Shown here piece by piece: positions 1 to 12,215 of a stretch of DNA of 64,000 nucleotides. Below the pieces are notes generated by a model, which saw nothing but the letters and a program-made list of their open reading frames with translations, was not told the DNA's origin and did not search any database. The stretch lies in the NCBI GenBank assembly GCA_963971405.1, contig OZ020489.1:23400290-23464289 (forward strand). Reading direction: 5' to 3'. The position numbers were made by a program, and so were the translations under genes. The stretch is from Psococerastis gibbosa (lineage: Eukaryota; Arthropoda; Insecta; Psocodea; Psocidae). Numbering within the stretch: position 1 is the stretch's first letter; every line of letters begins with the position of its first letter.

Positions 1-175
1 ATTATCGCTTGTAGCCGGCGTAGGTTGACATACGAGTTTGCAAATGGCCAAAATGCATACGAAAACAATACAAATAATGTCCGAAATCCATGGGATCGTT
101 GGCATTGGACAAGAGACCTATATGGGCCACTATAAATATGCCTGGGTCCATAAAAAGTCCTTAAATAAATAACAA
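1..175 (+). repeat. Repeat B copy 1
   Basis: GTAGCCGGCGTAGGTTGACA, AATAATGTCCGAAATCCATG and CCATAAAAAGTCCTTAAATA recur at 53268. The class is unknown, possibly a LINE 3' end. Confidence 0.6.
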
Positions 176-605
176 GCGTATACGAATCAACATGTTGAAC
201 CTAGAGATGTCAGGACGTACCCCCAATTTCTTCTCTTTATATTCAAAATCTTCGGGGAGGGGGGTCAACTGCCACTGCCAAGGCATCAAGGGATTGCTAG
301 AATTATGACATAATTCTATAATAAATGAGTGGGATAGGACAAAGTAAAGATAACTAAATACCGGTATATTTTATGCGGCTAATAATATATTTGCTGATGG
401 CTGTAATGTGACTGTACCTATACTACTAGTAGGTATCTGAGATAGTACTTAGTCTAAGACTGAATGCATAAAATTTCAGTCGTTGACTCTTCTGTGAGCC
501 GGCTTCTCTGCAACCTTACTCAGTTAAGGCCAGGGGATTCTTTCCCAATTTCTGCAGTAGATAATTACTGTGTTTTGGCAAAATCGGACTTTAAACACCT
601 CCTGT

Positions 606-772
606 AGCCTGATCGAGGTGATTATAATACCGGGGTTAAATAAATACCCTAGGATTATAACTGTAAACAAACAAATTTTGAATAGCACTTTTCATTATAA
701 AATTATCTTGTTTTCATTTTTATTAACAGGGGATTAAATAAATACCGGTATTATAATCGCCTCGATCAGGCT
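606..772. mobile_element. MITE, 167 bp, with AGCCTGATCGAGG ends
   Basis: The left end AGCCTGATCGAGGTGATTAT is mirrored on the right as ATAATCGCCTCGATCAGGCT. Both arms also carry TTAAATAAATACC in direct orientation. No coding capacity. Confidence 0.65.
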
Positions 773-904
773 GCTGAAATATATAAACCTTCATAAGGTA
801 CAGTACATTTGTTTATAATTTTAATCTATAAAATTAAATAATCTAAAAGGAAGGGACGCCGTATTCTAGAATTAGGACTTACTTATCGCTTTATGAGATG
901 ATGT

Positions 905-1012
905 TTTTAAGTTTTTGATCGGTCGCCAACTTGTAACAAAGTGGCGGATTTAGCCGGTTAAAGTACCTATTTAATCAAGACATTTGTGTGATACATTTTT
1001 GTATCAATTTTG
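905..1012 (+). repeat. Dispersed repeat, shared with 14480-14585
   Basis: GTTTTTGATCGGTCGCCAAC and GATACATTTTTGT recur at 14480-14585 in the same orientation. Confidence 0.55.
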
Positions 1013-1065
1013 ATCAAATCGAATAAAATCTACGGAAGGTACAGTGTTTCTTAAAATCGATATAG

Positions 1066-1235
1066 GTACTTTTTTTTTAAGATTATTCGCATGCAAACAA
1101 TTCAATGAATGTATCCGAATAACCTTTTCAGCCGCCTCTGTAGGTAATACCTGTGTTGAGTTACGACAGGTTTCCGATCGCATGATGTGTAGAGACTCGC
1201 ACAAGTACGAACAAGCTACCACTATGCCATCGAAG
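1066..1235 (-). repeat. SINE-A copy 1
   Basis: About 165 bp. Read on its sense strand the family begins near TGGTAGCTTGTTCGTACTTG, carries GCGATCGGAAACCTGTCGTA and GGATACATTCATTGAATTGT, and ends in an A-rich tail. The start resembles a tRNA A box; a B box could not be recognised. Confidence 0.7.
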
Positions 1236-2114
1236 ACCTACACATGCATACATACAGTTACATACCTACATAGGCTGGATGTATTTACATATATTTATAT
1301 ATTTATAGAGAGGACAATTTGATCGGGGGTGGTTTTAGGCTCAGGGTGTCCATAAATTAAAATTTACGAAGAAATTTTCCGAAAGTCGAACATTGGTCGC
1401 CGTCTCAAAAAGTAGAGGAAATCTCCCTAAAAATTGGAAAGATTCGCCCTTAATGAACCCAGCAGTTTTTGAAAACAGAGCCTCGCTGCCGGAACAGAGG
1501 TCACTAGGTCGACTGATAAAATATTTTGTGCTAAGCTGGCTATCATAGGATTCTTTTTGAATTTTCCTTCCACCAAGAAAAATTGTCGAAAGTAATCGCT
1601 TTTTATTTCCCCTATTTTTGGTGGGACGTCCCGCGGGAATAGACCGTCCCACCAAACGGAATGTAGGAACGGGTGCCGGACGGGATGTGCCTAGTTGTCA
1701 CGTAGGACATTTACCTACAGGCCTAGCTTATTACTGTGGTGATGCTATCGGCCTTGTACAGATATTTAGCTCACACACAGCTTTACAAATCGTTTATCTA
1801 TATACCAGAACCAGCGAGCATAAAAAATTATTTCATATCGCGCCATGAATTGTTTTAACGTGAAATAATCGTGGCCCATACGATATATCAGCCTTCAACA
1901 TATACTCTAAGCACATCTGTAACAAACCAGAATACGATGTCAAAAGCAGTCATAAGTCAAAAATAAGCCTATACATAACTAACAAATTGAAAACACTCAC
2001 TTAAGACTTGACACTCAATTGCAAAACAATTAACACAAAACCCTTAATTGATATTTTTATATTGTCTATGTTTAATTAATTTTAAGCTTGTAAGGCTGTA
2101 GCCTACCACTTAGA

Positions 2115-2160
2115 TTGGGCGGCTATTACACTGAGGATTGTCAGTGTAATAGCCGTCCAA
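2115..2160. repeat. 46-bp inverted repeat resembling MITE ends alone
   Basis: TTGGGCGGCTATTACACTGA is followed by a four-base loop and the near-complement, ending GTGTAATAGCCGTCCAA. The GGCGGCTATT start resembles the Harbinger-like MITE ends, but no core is present. Confidence 0.5.
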
Positions 2161-2243
2161 GATAATGCGTGACCCTCACACGCCTCACGGTACGATGAGG
2201 GAGCGCAACCATTATTACAAAAACTGTATATTAGATCTTGTAA

Positions 2244-2283
2244 ATACACGTTTATTTTATTTATTTATTTATTTATTTATTTA
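2244..2283 (+). repeat. (TTTA)n microsatellite
   Basis: About eight TTTA units. Similar runs end SINE copies elsewhere, but no SINE body precedes this one. Confidence 0.7.
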
Positions 2284-2504
2284 TCATACCTATTAACATT
2301 TTAGATACAGTTGTTGTATGATGCTCCGGACTCAGAGGTCAGTGGGGGACTGTGGTACCATAGAACACTTAATTTAAACCTTACTTTAAAAAAATAATAA
2401 TAATTTTAACTTAACCTAAACACGCTATACAAAAGAAAATTTCTTGTAAGGAACAAGACGAGGCTGACTTGTACACTAAGGAGATATATTCACATCAAGA
2501 ATAC

Positions 2505-2846
2505 GCCGGTCATATATCGTTGCACTTATCTTCAATAATTGACCGTTTTTGTTTTCAGTTTTTTTCAATTTTGTAAGTTTGCCCGTCGTCTTTCTTTTAA
2601 TTCTATAATCTACAAGAAAGTTAATCATTTAAATGATAAAATAATTCGTTTGTTCTCAAGAAATTATTTATCATATATCCCGACGACGCCATTGTTTAAT
2701 TTTAGTTTGTTATTGTTTGTAAACGTGATTTTGCTCTATGATTATTGATCAATTTTAACATGCTCAAGTTAAAATTAACAATGACATAGAGTAAAGAAAA
2801 AAAACTCATCAATTATTGAAGAAAATTGACAAGTGGAATAGCCGGC
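2505..2846. mobile_element. Degenerate member of the TATTCCAC MITE family
   Basis: The right end is AAGTGGAATAGCCGGC|ATA. The core has the GCTCTATGATTATTGATCAA palindrome typical of 33609-34003. The left end (ATA|CGCCGG) is weakly conserved. Confidence 0.45.
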
Positions 2847-2849
2847 ATA

Positions 2850-4970
2850 CCTGCAAGATTACACACAGTATAATTGTTGTGCTTTCCGTTTTCAGTGTTC
2901 CATGGGAAGCCAAGGGCATTAAAAAAAATCCTGGATGGATTTTGCTAAGAATTTATGGCGCAGTTGTCGGGACGAGTATATACTGAAAGCACTTATAAGT
3001 GTTATTTATTGGCTGAATTAAAGGGAGAAGGGAGAACTTTCACGCTGTATTATTACGGTGGTATTTCGACTTTTTTCTTTTCCCGAAAAGTGCTCCCTTT
3101 TGGTTGAATATTATTATTATTATGCAGTACATTAACTATTATGTATGTACCGTAGATAAAGCTCTAAGCTACTCTTTGTAAGTTTATACTACTCTGGTAC
3201 CATATACTGTACAACTTATAATAACTGGGGTAATGTGTTTCAACTGATTTGAGTCTAGGTTGAACCCTGATAAATTTACTTCTCCCATTTCACCAATTAA
3301 TTGAAGAAATTTTCCAATACTTAGCCTACAGTGTATTTATAAATACAAAACAGTGATTTAAACTGCACGCCGTTCGGTTGTTTTCTGTACATTGTGAGCA
3401 GAATACGATTTCGTGTCTTCTTAGTCTTCTTTTAGGTGCCTCGAACTTAAAAGTTTGCCTATTTTTTTACAAGTGTCTGGGCTAGTTTAACCTTCTCTGT
3501 TCATGATACGCCTGCTGGTATATATATATGTACCTCTAATGCTTCCACTGCCTTCGGTCTCACCTGTACATTTGGTAAGCAGTACATAATTATAGACTAT
3601 GTCCAAATTTTTTCAACTTTGGCGTTCAACGTTCCACTAGCTGATATCGATTGGAATGGATACTCAATTCATGCGCAAAAAGATGTGCAAAGCAAGTATG
3701 ACAGCAAGACGACTGGCCGGACGTCCTAAAAAACGCTGGAAGGATGAGTTGGAAACTGATCTTCGCGAGTTGGGAGTCCGTAGATGGTGGAACGTTGTAC
3801 AAAACCGAGATGACTGGAGGAGTGTTGTCGAGCAGGCCAAAACTCATCAACTGTAGAGCCAGAAGAAGAAGAATTCATGCGCATTGGCTGCCTGCAAATT
3901 GAAACGCAAGTTGAACGTGAAAGTAGAAGCGTAGATAGACCATTGGCCAACCCTGTCCTCATGCATATGCATGCGCCAAGTGTTAAGACCACATCGAGAG
4001 ACCGCGCTCACAGCCATAGGGTGTGGTACCATCATCCATTAAACATAATACGTCTATTTATTTATTGTTCTATGTCGCTCGGGTGGTCCACGGAATCTGC
4101 TACTTTGCCACTTCTTATCATCAAGTTTTGACAGGCGCTTTATAAATTGTGGCTCCGTGCTCCTTGACCTCTTCGAGACGGAGTCTGGAAGTAAAATCGG
4201 GGGCAGCGCATGTCCGAGATTCTATAATCATCTGTCAAGTAATTGGTCCATGGAAAATGAAATCGGTATTCTACGAGTAGAGGTGGTACCGTTTGTGGAC
4301 TCCAGTTCCAAATGAAACTACATATATAATGTTCTGATTGAAGGACCTACAACATACAGGGATTTGTATTACGGATCTAATGTATGGTTTATTTAAGGTA
4401 GGTTCCAATTTATAAGAAGACACCAGATACCCAATTTTATTAGAAAGTTTACTATGTAAAAACCAAAACTCAGAGACATTTTACTATTTCAATCCGCGCC
4501 ATCCTGCTTACCCCCAAGCCACTCAACGCGCGCAAACTCATCAGCCAATCAGAGCACATCTCATAAAACTATCTCATCCTCATACATAACAACGGACAAA
4601 TCAACAAATTAACAAATCAACCATTAAAGATGGAAAAGGTAATAGTGAAACATACCGTACTTCAAATGAATTAATTAAGAATTAATTAATTAATTAATGA
4701 TTGAATGAATGAATAATTATATTGAAACACACAAAACAGTGCAATACAATATAATTATAACTAAACTAAAAACAATTAAAATTTAACATTTAACTTAAAT
4801 AACTAACAACAATAAAAAATAAAAATTTAAAAAATGAAATAAAATTAGTCCATTGTAAGAAAGAATCGGCAAAAATTATTTTACGCATTCCCCAGAAACT
4901 CATCAAGCGAATAAAACACACCCTCCACCAGGTAAGTGTGTAATATTCGCCTGAACTCCCGTCTCCCTAG
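2850..4970. other. No host gene seen
   Basis: Apart from the LINE tail at 3650-3862 I see only unique AT-rich sequence and short chance frames. Confidence 0.5.
3650..3862 (+). pseudogene. LINE C-terminal remnant (RRWWNVVQNRDDWR type)
   Basis: The frame 3656-3856 reads ARRLAGRPKKRWKDELETDL, then RRWWNVVQNRDDWRSVVEQA and a stop, a standard RTE-clade C-terminus. A related antisense 3' piece is near 16395-16515. Only the last ~65 codons remain. Confidence 0.7.
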
Positions 4971-5103
4971 CCTCCGAACGCAATCTCTTAATATGAACGT
5001 ATTGTATGAAGGTTTCTCCTCCGAACGCAATCTATTAATATGAACGTATTGTATATAGGTTTCTCCTCCGAACGCAATCTATTAATATGATATATAGGTT
5101 TTT
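4971..5103 (+). repeat. 47-bp minisatellite, about 2.8 units
   Basis: Units start at 4971, 5018 and 5065 with CCTCCGAACGCAATCT. The third lacks about 10 bases. Confidence 0.8.
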
Positions 5104-5346
5104 GGCATGACTGAACTGACATGTTCTCTGCCATCTCACGCTTTACTGCTTGAGCACAATTGGATTTTATGTCTCTAATTACATAGTTATTGCACATCAG
5201 CAGTACCGGTATCTACCAGAAAAAGAAAGAAGAAAGAAAATTGTGTTTATCCCCCTCCCTCAATTTCATAAAAATTTATGAGAATGGGAAAGCCGTTCTC
5301 ATGGACATGTCAATGTCCAGCTTTTAAATTAGTGGGCATGACCTAA

Positions 5347-5508
5347 GGCGGGTATTCCACATACGTCAATCGTCAATGAAAAATTGAAAAATGACGTTTT
5401 AGCAGACATTAAAGACACACTAAAAATTCTGCTACCACGTCAATTTACGTCATTGTTACGTCATTTTTCAATTTTTCATTGACGATTGACGTATGTGGAA
5501 TACCCGCC
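5347..5508. mobile_element. PIF/Harbinger-like MITE, 162 bp, TAA duplication
   Basis: Flanked by TAA on both sides. The terminal inverted repeats start GGCGGGTATTCCACATACG and run for about 60 bp, so the whole element is nearly a palindrome. A 3-bp TWA duplication is characteristic of PIF/Harbinger transposition. Sister copy of the same length: 34918-35079. Confidence 0.8.
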
Positions 5509-5589
5509 TAAATGTCCTTTGCGCAGGAGCACGAGAACACCTGAAGACCCCAGACCCCGGGGGAAGTGTTTTGAGCAATAATTATTGCT

Positions 5590-5935
5590 TTCCTACTTAT
5601 ACGTACTATTAGAAAAGCTTTGTGACGGTGGAAATATTTGAATTCGAGATTTCAGTGGATTTACTACATGAATCACAGATTCGCAGGAATTCAAAAAAGG
5701 TGGTTTTCACGAACGGACTGTCGGTCTGTCTGTCTGTTTGTGGGCAACTACTGGGTGAATTTTGATTAAATTTGGCAAAATCATGTCTGGTAACTGTTTT
5801 TTTATTTTATTTTGGGCTAATTTAACTTCGGGACAATTATTTACCATAGAACTACTCCTACTCCTACTTCTACTACTTTTATTGATAAATAGGAAAGAAT
5901 GTACGGGTTCACTCGCACTGGTTCTCACGCATGTT
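5590..5935 (+). repeat. Repeat D fragment
   Basis: GAAAAGCTTTGTGACGGTGG, a TCTGTCTGTCTG run and GGTTCACTCGCACTGGTTCT mark the start, middle and end of the family. The core is shortened. Confidence 0.55.
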
Positions 5936-6773
5936 ATTAACTCTGGAATTTTTTACGCAATGATAGGATCTTGTCCATCTCTCTTTCGTTCTTTTTGCTA
6001 TAAGTTAGCCTTCTCACCCTATGAAACGGCAACAAATTTTAATTTCAGTAATATTTTCCGCATGCACATTGTAATACTGCGTCATAGTAGGCTGATGATG
6101 GCCTAGTGGCTAGTGCAGAAACCAGCAATATATTGTATATTATAGTTGTTAGGTAGCCTAGTAATATTTAACAAAGTTATTTGATTTAATTCTTTCTAAT
6201 TTCTTTAATTTCTTACAACCGGTACTCATTTTTAGGCTCCTTTTCTTATATGACGCTCATGCTTACAGACTTATGTGTATTCGACGACTTCATCCCAACG
6301 AACACAAAGCATGGCAGTGGTGGGGTAGGTTGTTAATATGAATACGTCTGGTTGCTTAATATTCCAATTCCAATTATTTCCTGAAAAAAAAGGAAAGAAA
6401 GCGCAGACATCGAAAGGTAAATTACCATACCCCACGGACGGGGCGCCCCAAGAAGAGATGGCTGAGAGAAACAGGTGGGCGTACCGAACAGGCGGCGCTC
6501 GGCACGTCTGCAGATAGCGACAAGGCGTAATTAAGTCAGCCAGACTTATCACGGCGAATCCTTACATTGTGAGATCTCCAATTTATCGCAATCTAAATAC
6601 TGGACCTATAAATCTTGAGGCCGTTACCTTTTGCAACGCTAGACTTCCCCTCTAGGCCAAAACAATGTTACTGTTCCAGACGTGTGTGCCGAAAGTTGAT
6701 GGCCGTTTCGAGGCTGATACTGAACATTACCGACAATTCCACCCAAGAGAAGGTTGCTAGAACGTAGACGTAC

Positions 6774-6894
6774 TACCCGACCACGATAGGACGACATTTG
6801 GAACAGTTTGTTTATTTGGAAACTTCATTAGTGGAATACCGAGTTCATTCGATTTTTATAGGTGTTCCAAATGTCATCCTATCATGGTCGGGTA
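6774..6894. mobile_element. MITE, 121 bp, with 32-bp inverted repeats
   Basis: TACCCGACCACGATAGGACG on the left is mirrored by ATCCTATCATGGTCGGGTA on the right, extending into CATTTGGAACA. The spacer of about 57 bp is AT-rich. Confidence 0.65.
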
Positions 6895-7628
6895 TTAATA
6901 TTGTAATGTATACTTTGTTGCAATTATAAGTCTCTGCACCAGTTTCAGCAGTCAGTAGTGGTGGATCCATCCATCCAGAATAGATAAAAAACTTAAAATT
7001 AAACCCATTCTCTTTTGGATCTTCTTCTTCTTCTTCTTTCTCTTCCCTCTTAGTACCGCGTGCGCAACGTGAGAGGGTCGCCCGTTCAGACACTAACGTC
7101 TTGAGCTCGGCCATGGGTTTTCCTCTAGCTCCGGCGAGTTGTTCAATTCTTTCCTCGAGGGTTGTCCTCGGTCTGTTGATGGGTCTTCTACCTTGTGGCC
7201 TTGCTTATGCCATCCTCCGGGTATTCTCATTCATCCTTTGAACGTGGCCTCTTTTGGACCTATATTTTCAAAATTATCCCTCGGGGTGACTCGCGGACCC
7301 CCGTTCCAGTGAGAGTAGCAATATAGTGAACTAGTACTGTACCTCAGCTCTGAGGAGGAATTATCAAACTTGGGTCCCACGCCGACAAAAACCCTGGATT
7401 CGCCCTTGGTTTTATTATTTTATTATTACTGTATTATTTTTTTTTCGATCGAAACTGGTAGCCGTTACTGCAAACGTTGGATTGTTTTGGATAATGTATA
7501 TAGCAGTAGCCCAAAACTTATAGTCACATTGTTTTCATCAGCGAAATTACTTGTATTGTTCCTTTTTTGTAGATAGTAATTAAGTTGAAGTAGACTTACC
7601 TAGTACCTACCTACCTAAGGTATATATA

Positions 7629-7808
7629 GTTCGAGTCCCACACTTGCTACATTTTCTGGCCATGCTTCGGAGGGCATATGTAAAGCAGGCGGTCCCGAGT
7701 ATTCCTAGTTGAGTGTAAGAGAGGGCTTTATAGCCCTAACTCCGCTAGGTTGGCTTAGTAATATAACAAAAAAGTCAATATTTATTTATTTATTTATTTA
7801 TTTATTTT
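7629..7808 (+). repeat. tRNA-Glu-like SINE, head partly missing
   Basis: It starts at the B box (GTTCGAGTCC) and runs through CTTCGGAGGGCATATGTAAA and TAACTCCGCTAGGTTGGCTT to a (TTTA)n tail. Confidence 0.7.
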
Positions 7809-8244
7809 ATAAGCCTGCCTTTATGAGAGAATACTGTGTTTCCGCGATATAGAAAACTAGCTCGTCGATGACGATCACATATTGTTATAATAGTAATAAA
7901 ACTAAAGCCAGGAGATTTCTACACGGCATTAAATTATTAAAGGGATCAGATGGTTGATTTACTTGCGTCTTTGATTCCTCGGGGGCAGTTTCTTATCAAA
8001 TTAAGGCCCGCCGACAAAGGGGCAGACTGTAGTAGCATATATATCACACATCGACCACAAGACAGCCCTGAATTACCAGGTACCCTGCAGACATTACTAT
8101 GTGGTAGGCAACCTCCATCTTCTAGCCTATAAGGAATTTAATTATGCACTGTATGTTCCCAAATATTAAGTAACGAATTTAAAAACGAGATTTCTATATA
8201 TTTTGTAAATCAGGAATGACCGCGTTATTTTAACGAAATTATCT

Positions 8245-8423
8245 TCTTTTTTTTAAGGTTAATCGCATGCAAACAATTAAATGAATGTATCCGATAGACC
8301 TCTTCTGGCGCCTCTATAAGTACGTTAGTACGCGTGTTGAGTTACGACATGTCTCCGATCGCATAGCGTGTAGAGACTCTCACAAGTACTAGCACGCTAC
8401 CACCTTTGACCTTGCTATCGAAG
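8245..8423 (-). repeat. SINE-A copy 2
   Basis: Same blocks as copy 1 (CGATCGGAGACATGTCGTAA on the sense strand), with a T-run on the plus strand marking the A tail. Confidence 0.7.
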
Positions 8424-8992
8424 TCGGTTTATACTGTATTATTTTATAATAAAATAAAATTTGTAATTAATTTCTCGTTCCACAGCTGCAAAGATATGAA
8501 AGTGGTCAGATTAAAAATTAAAAAAAAAACAAAAGCTATAAAATCTGTTTAATACACTTTATTGGGTTTCTTCGAAGTATGCCTATTAATAGGTGGGAAA
8601 GCCATCTTATTTTTTTTGTGAATTTTTTATCTGGCGATTTTCATATCTTCGATACGATGGGTAAGGTGGATATAATTAATTTTATCAAATTGACTGGCTC
8701 ATTATTTGTTTACTTTGAAATATCTACCATAACTTACCTAACTAAAATACGTTTGATAAGCAAACCTTGATTTCGCTTTCAAAATGTCTACGGAACTGTC
8801 ATGTCTATAACCTACTTTGCACCACCCACCATATTTTATGTGATAGTAGATGGGTAGGGCTATAGTTAGCCTCCGATAAATTCGAAAAATGTGGGTTTGT
8901 TGATAGTTTTTAGTTTTAGTTTTTTTATGTATAGTTTTCATATTAGCATTTTTATCGCATAGCCTACCATGTTACTTCTAGCTTATTTTTGC

Positions 8993-9300
8993 TTTTCTAT
9001 TTATACGTAGTATAAGTATACGTAAAGCTTTGTGATGGTCGAAATTTTCGATTTCGGGATTTCAGTGGATTTACAGGAACTAAAAAATATGGCTTTTACG
9101 AAATGTCTGTCCTGTCGGACTGACTGTCTGCCGGTCTGACTGTCGGTCTGTGTGTTCGTCGATTTGTGGGCAAACTTTTGGAAAATTTACCATGTAGGCT
9201 AGATTTACAAAAATCATCCCTCGGGACTTTTATTTTATTTTGGGGTAACTCAATTTTCACTCTCAAAAAACTCCAAAAAAACGAAAAAGGAACCTTTTAT
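8993..9300 (+). repeat. Repeat D 5' fragment
   Basis: ATTTATACGTAGTATAAG, AAAGCTTTGTGATGGTCGAA and a CTGTC-rich run match the inner copy at 46995. Confidence 0.6.
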
Positions 9301-9806
9301 TTCAGTTTCATGAACATAAAAACGGCATTATATTAACGCAGCCTACTTTGATTAGGCACATATACAGTTTATATGTTTTGTTTAGGTATTGGTCTTTGAA
9401 AAACTGACGCAATTTTTATAAATATTAACGACTGGCGCCTAGATTTGTGTGGTCTGCTGCGGACCTCGCCCCGAAGATCGGTTTTAACGAGACCGCGCGA
9501 CTGGGCGCCTGGAGGTTACTAATTTTGCGTGGGCAAAAACACTTTGCTCCGCCGCTAAACACTTGCCCAGTACTGGAAACCGGGGTATTTCACGTCTCAG
9601 TTACTATAGTTGCAAGGACTTTGTACCTTAATTTTTATTTGTTTTCAAACATAATGCCTAGGCCTACCTACCTATACATACTCGTAGGTACCTATAAAAG
9701 TGACAAATTCTATTACAAGAACATCTTTAGCCCATAAGCTATTTGTATTGTAAAGTATTAAGGGATACACGCGTGACGTCCAGTCCCGTGCTGCAAATAC
9801 TTTATT
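9300..9806. other. Unexplained GC-richer block within unique sequence
   Basis: 9429-9610 is visibly more GC-rich than its surroundings, with a 96-codon open frame from 9447. The product is not recognised; possibly the end of an old transposon. Confidence 0.3.
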
Positions 9807-9814
9807 ATAATCGT

Positions 9815-10112
9815 CAGGGATGCCGACTTGAGGGGAGGGGGGGGGGCACGGTCCATCTTGCCCGCGCAGACTAGTTTCTGGGGGGCAGCGCCCCCCCCCC
9901 CCAGAAGCAAAGAGCACTCACAATGAAGAGGCAAAACACCTTGATATAAACTTTAGTCAATAATCTTATAGAAAGAGCGAGTGTACGTCGGTCAACGTTT
10001 TCTGCATTCTAGTTATTTTAAGTAACCATTTACCAATGCATTTTCTTAATAATATCCAGAGTACCGAATTCTTGCCCCCCCCCCTGAAAATTTTCAAAAC
10101 TTGGCGTCCCTG
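9815..10112. mobile_element. hAT-type non-autonomous element with 8-bp target duplication
   Basis: The 298-bp insert is flanked by ATAATCGT at 9807-9814 and 10113-10120. Its ends are CAGGGATGCC and GGCGTCCCTG, the CAGGG start expected of hAT elements. Inside are long G and C runs (9836-9847, 9890-9902, 10073-10083). There is no transposase frame. Confidence 0.85.
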
Positions 10113-10204
10113 ATAATCGTATAGTCAACTAGAAAAAATATTACTGGGCATAGTTCTAGTAGTGTAGCTGTGTAGTAATATGCCTCTGATGTTAAAATGC
10201 CGAA

Positions 10205-10605
10205 AAGAAAATGCTGAGCAGGGAAATGTCATATAAGAAGGTTAGGAGGCATGAATGCTGTTTAAAGCGTCCCATCAAGATCTACCCATATGTGTACCTA
10301 ATGCTGAGGTCCTGAAACGAATGGATACAGCAACCGTGTTGCTCCTGACGGTTAAGAAACGGAAACTAACATACTTTGATCATGTGATGCGGAACGGAAA
10401 GCATCGCCTTCTCCTTGTAATAATTCAAAAGGAAGCAGATGGCCTGAGGGCTCCTGGCAGAAGAAGAACATCCTGGTTGAAAAACCTATGGCAGTGGTTT
10501 GGCAAGAGCACGACTGCCCTTTTCAAAGCAGCAGTCTCCAAGGTCCGAATTGCCATGATGACCGCCAATCTTCGATAGAAGAGGCATTTAAAGAAGAAGA
10601 AGTTG
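10205..10605 (+). pseudogene. LINE C-terminal remnant and 3' end
   Basis: Codons from 10255 to the stop at 10578 read NAEVLKRMDTATVLLLTVKK, YFDHVMRN, RAPGRRRTSWLKNL and VRIAMMTANLR. This is the typical end of an RTE/jockey-like reverse transcriptase protein after the catalytic region, followed by GAAGAGGCATTTAAAGAAGA. The catalytic domains are absent. The 53020 and 54470 fragments share this tail. Confidence 0.7.
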
Positions 10606-11655
10606 CAGCTATAGATGTCTCGACAGTGCCACTGATTCTGCACTATTGCCAGTGAAAAAGTCAATACCGGTGTGTGGGTTCACCAATTTTTCCATACTAA
10701 ACGGAAATGTCTACACTCTACAGCCGAAATGTCCCCGCTTTCCCCTATTTATAACAAACCGCAATTAATATTATGGTATTGTTCAAGGTGCAATCTAGAG
10801 GAAGCGGTGCTAGAAGGTACGTCCCCACTCCAGGTGCGGAGTTCATAACTATAGCGCTTAATTAGGTGTATTACACCCGGCGCCAGTCAGAGGCCGCGTG
10901 TAGGTCGTGAAAACTTGCAACTTATACACATCTCCATATTATAATTTATGCCTTTCTTTGATTTTGGCTTCCGGCTAATAAGGAATGACCATAAATTAGT
11001 AAGTTGCACATATATATTGTAGATTTTCCTGTCACTCTACTATAGCCTTCGGCAGGTTGATACAGTATACATATCGCTGTATCGTATACTATAGAAGACA
11101 TTAAAATGTGCTTGGAGTAAAGTAGTTCAAGTTAGCTAGATATATAGGTACTCCCCTAATAAGGGATGGGCCTAGATGATGAACGGGTGGGCCTATTTTT
11201 TATGTGTTCGATTCTTCGTTCCTAATAGCCTAGTGACAAAATGGAAACAACGAAACCAAATCAAACACGGTCATAGTTGCTAATTAAAATTTTCTGTTAG
11301 TTAAAGTGACTGTCCTTGTAGCTAGTACAAGACCTATAGAGATAAGACCACGAAGTCTTCCATAAACCTATTTTTCCAACTGCATTTAATTGCCCATCAA
11401 ATAATAGGATTGCAGTCTAGGCAGGTAGGCGGATTCAGGGGACAGGGGATCCTCCCCCCTCCCTCAAGAAATTCTATATATCCGTCAATGGCTAGATTGG
11501 TATTCTACTGTAGAACAATAGTTCAGGTTAAGGGCTACATTATCTGTAGAAATGGTAAAAATGTTAAAAATGTTTTTAAAAAAATACACGAATTATTATT
11601 ATTATCATTGTTTACATTTATAAATATATTCCTTCGGCGCAGGGGAATACCGGCC

Positions 11656-11715
11656 GAAGAAGAAGAAGAAGAAGAAGAAGAAGAAGAAGAAGAAGAAGAA
11701 GAAGAAGAAGAAGAA
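11656..11715 (+). repeat. (GAA)20 microsatellite
   Basis: Sixty uninterrupted bases of GAA. It would code poly-Glu in one frame, but no gene is recognised there. Confidence 0.9.
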
Positions 11716-12215
11716 AGAGTTATTACCCTAGTATACAGTTATAGCAAGATCAAACAAAACGCACCAAAGTAGAGCAGAACAGTTCCTTACTATAATAATA
11801 CATATCTGCAAATGTTTAATTATATGCTCAGCCGTTACAAAAATGAAAAGAGTGCAAATAGCTATGTGGGCCACAAACAATCCAAAAAACCAAATCCTGC
11901 GATTCTTTGAATGAACACAAACTGGGGCTAATAGTCAAAACACAAGCTCTATGGGGATGGGCGCTTCTGACTGACTGATTATGCCAAATGATTGATGGAG
12001 AAACTAATGGATAAGGGCAACCGTTCAAAGACTTTCACTGACTTTCGCTCTGCATTCCCTTATTGTTCCTCCAGGTTTAATACAGGGCTTTAGTGACGAA
12101 ACACTCCGCAAGGCGCCAGCACCCTTTTTTCATTTCTCCCGAACCCTTATTCCCCCCTAAAGTTTATATTAATGAGAGAATCGCCATTCCCAAAATTTTT
12201 ACAGTTGTACATTAC

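Noticed and set aside
4971..5103. CRISPR-like array
   Set aside because: Units are directly contiguous without unique spacers, and the genome is animal.
5762..6106. 114-codon plus frame with poly-Leu
   Set aside because: It lies over a repeat D fragment; the Leu run comes from a CTAYTC-type low-complexity stretch.
11410..11772. 120-codon frame with a poly-Glu run
   Set aside because: The run is the (GAA)20 microsatellite; the rest has no recognisable domain.
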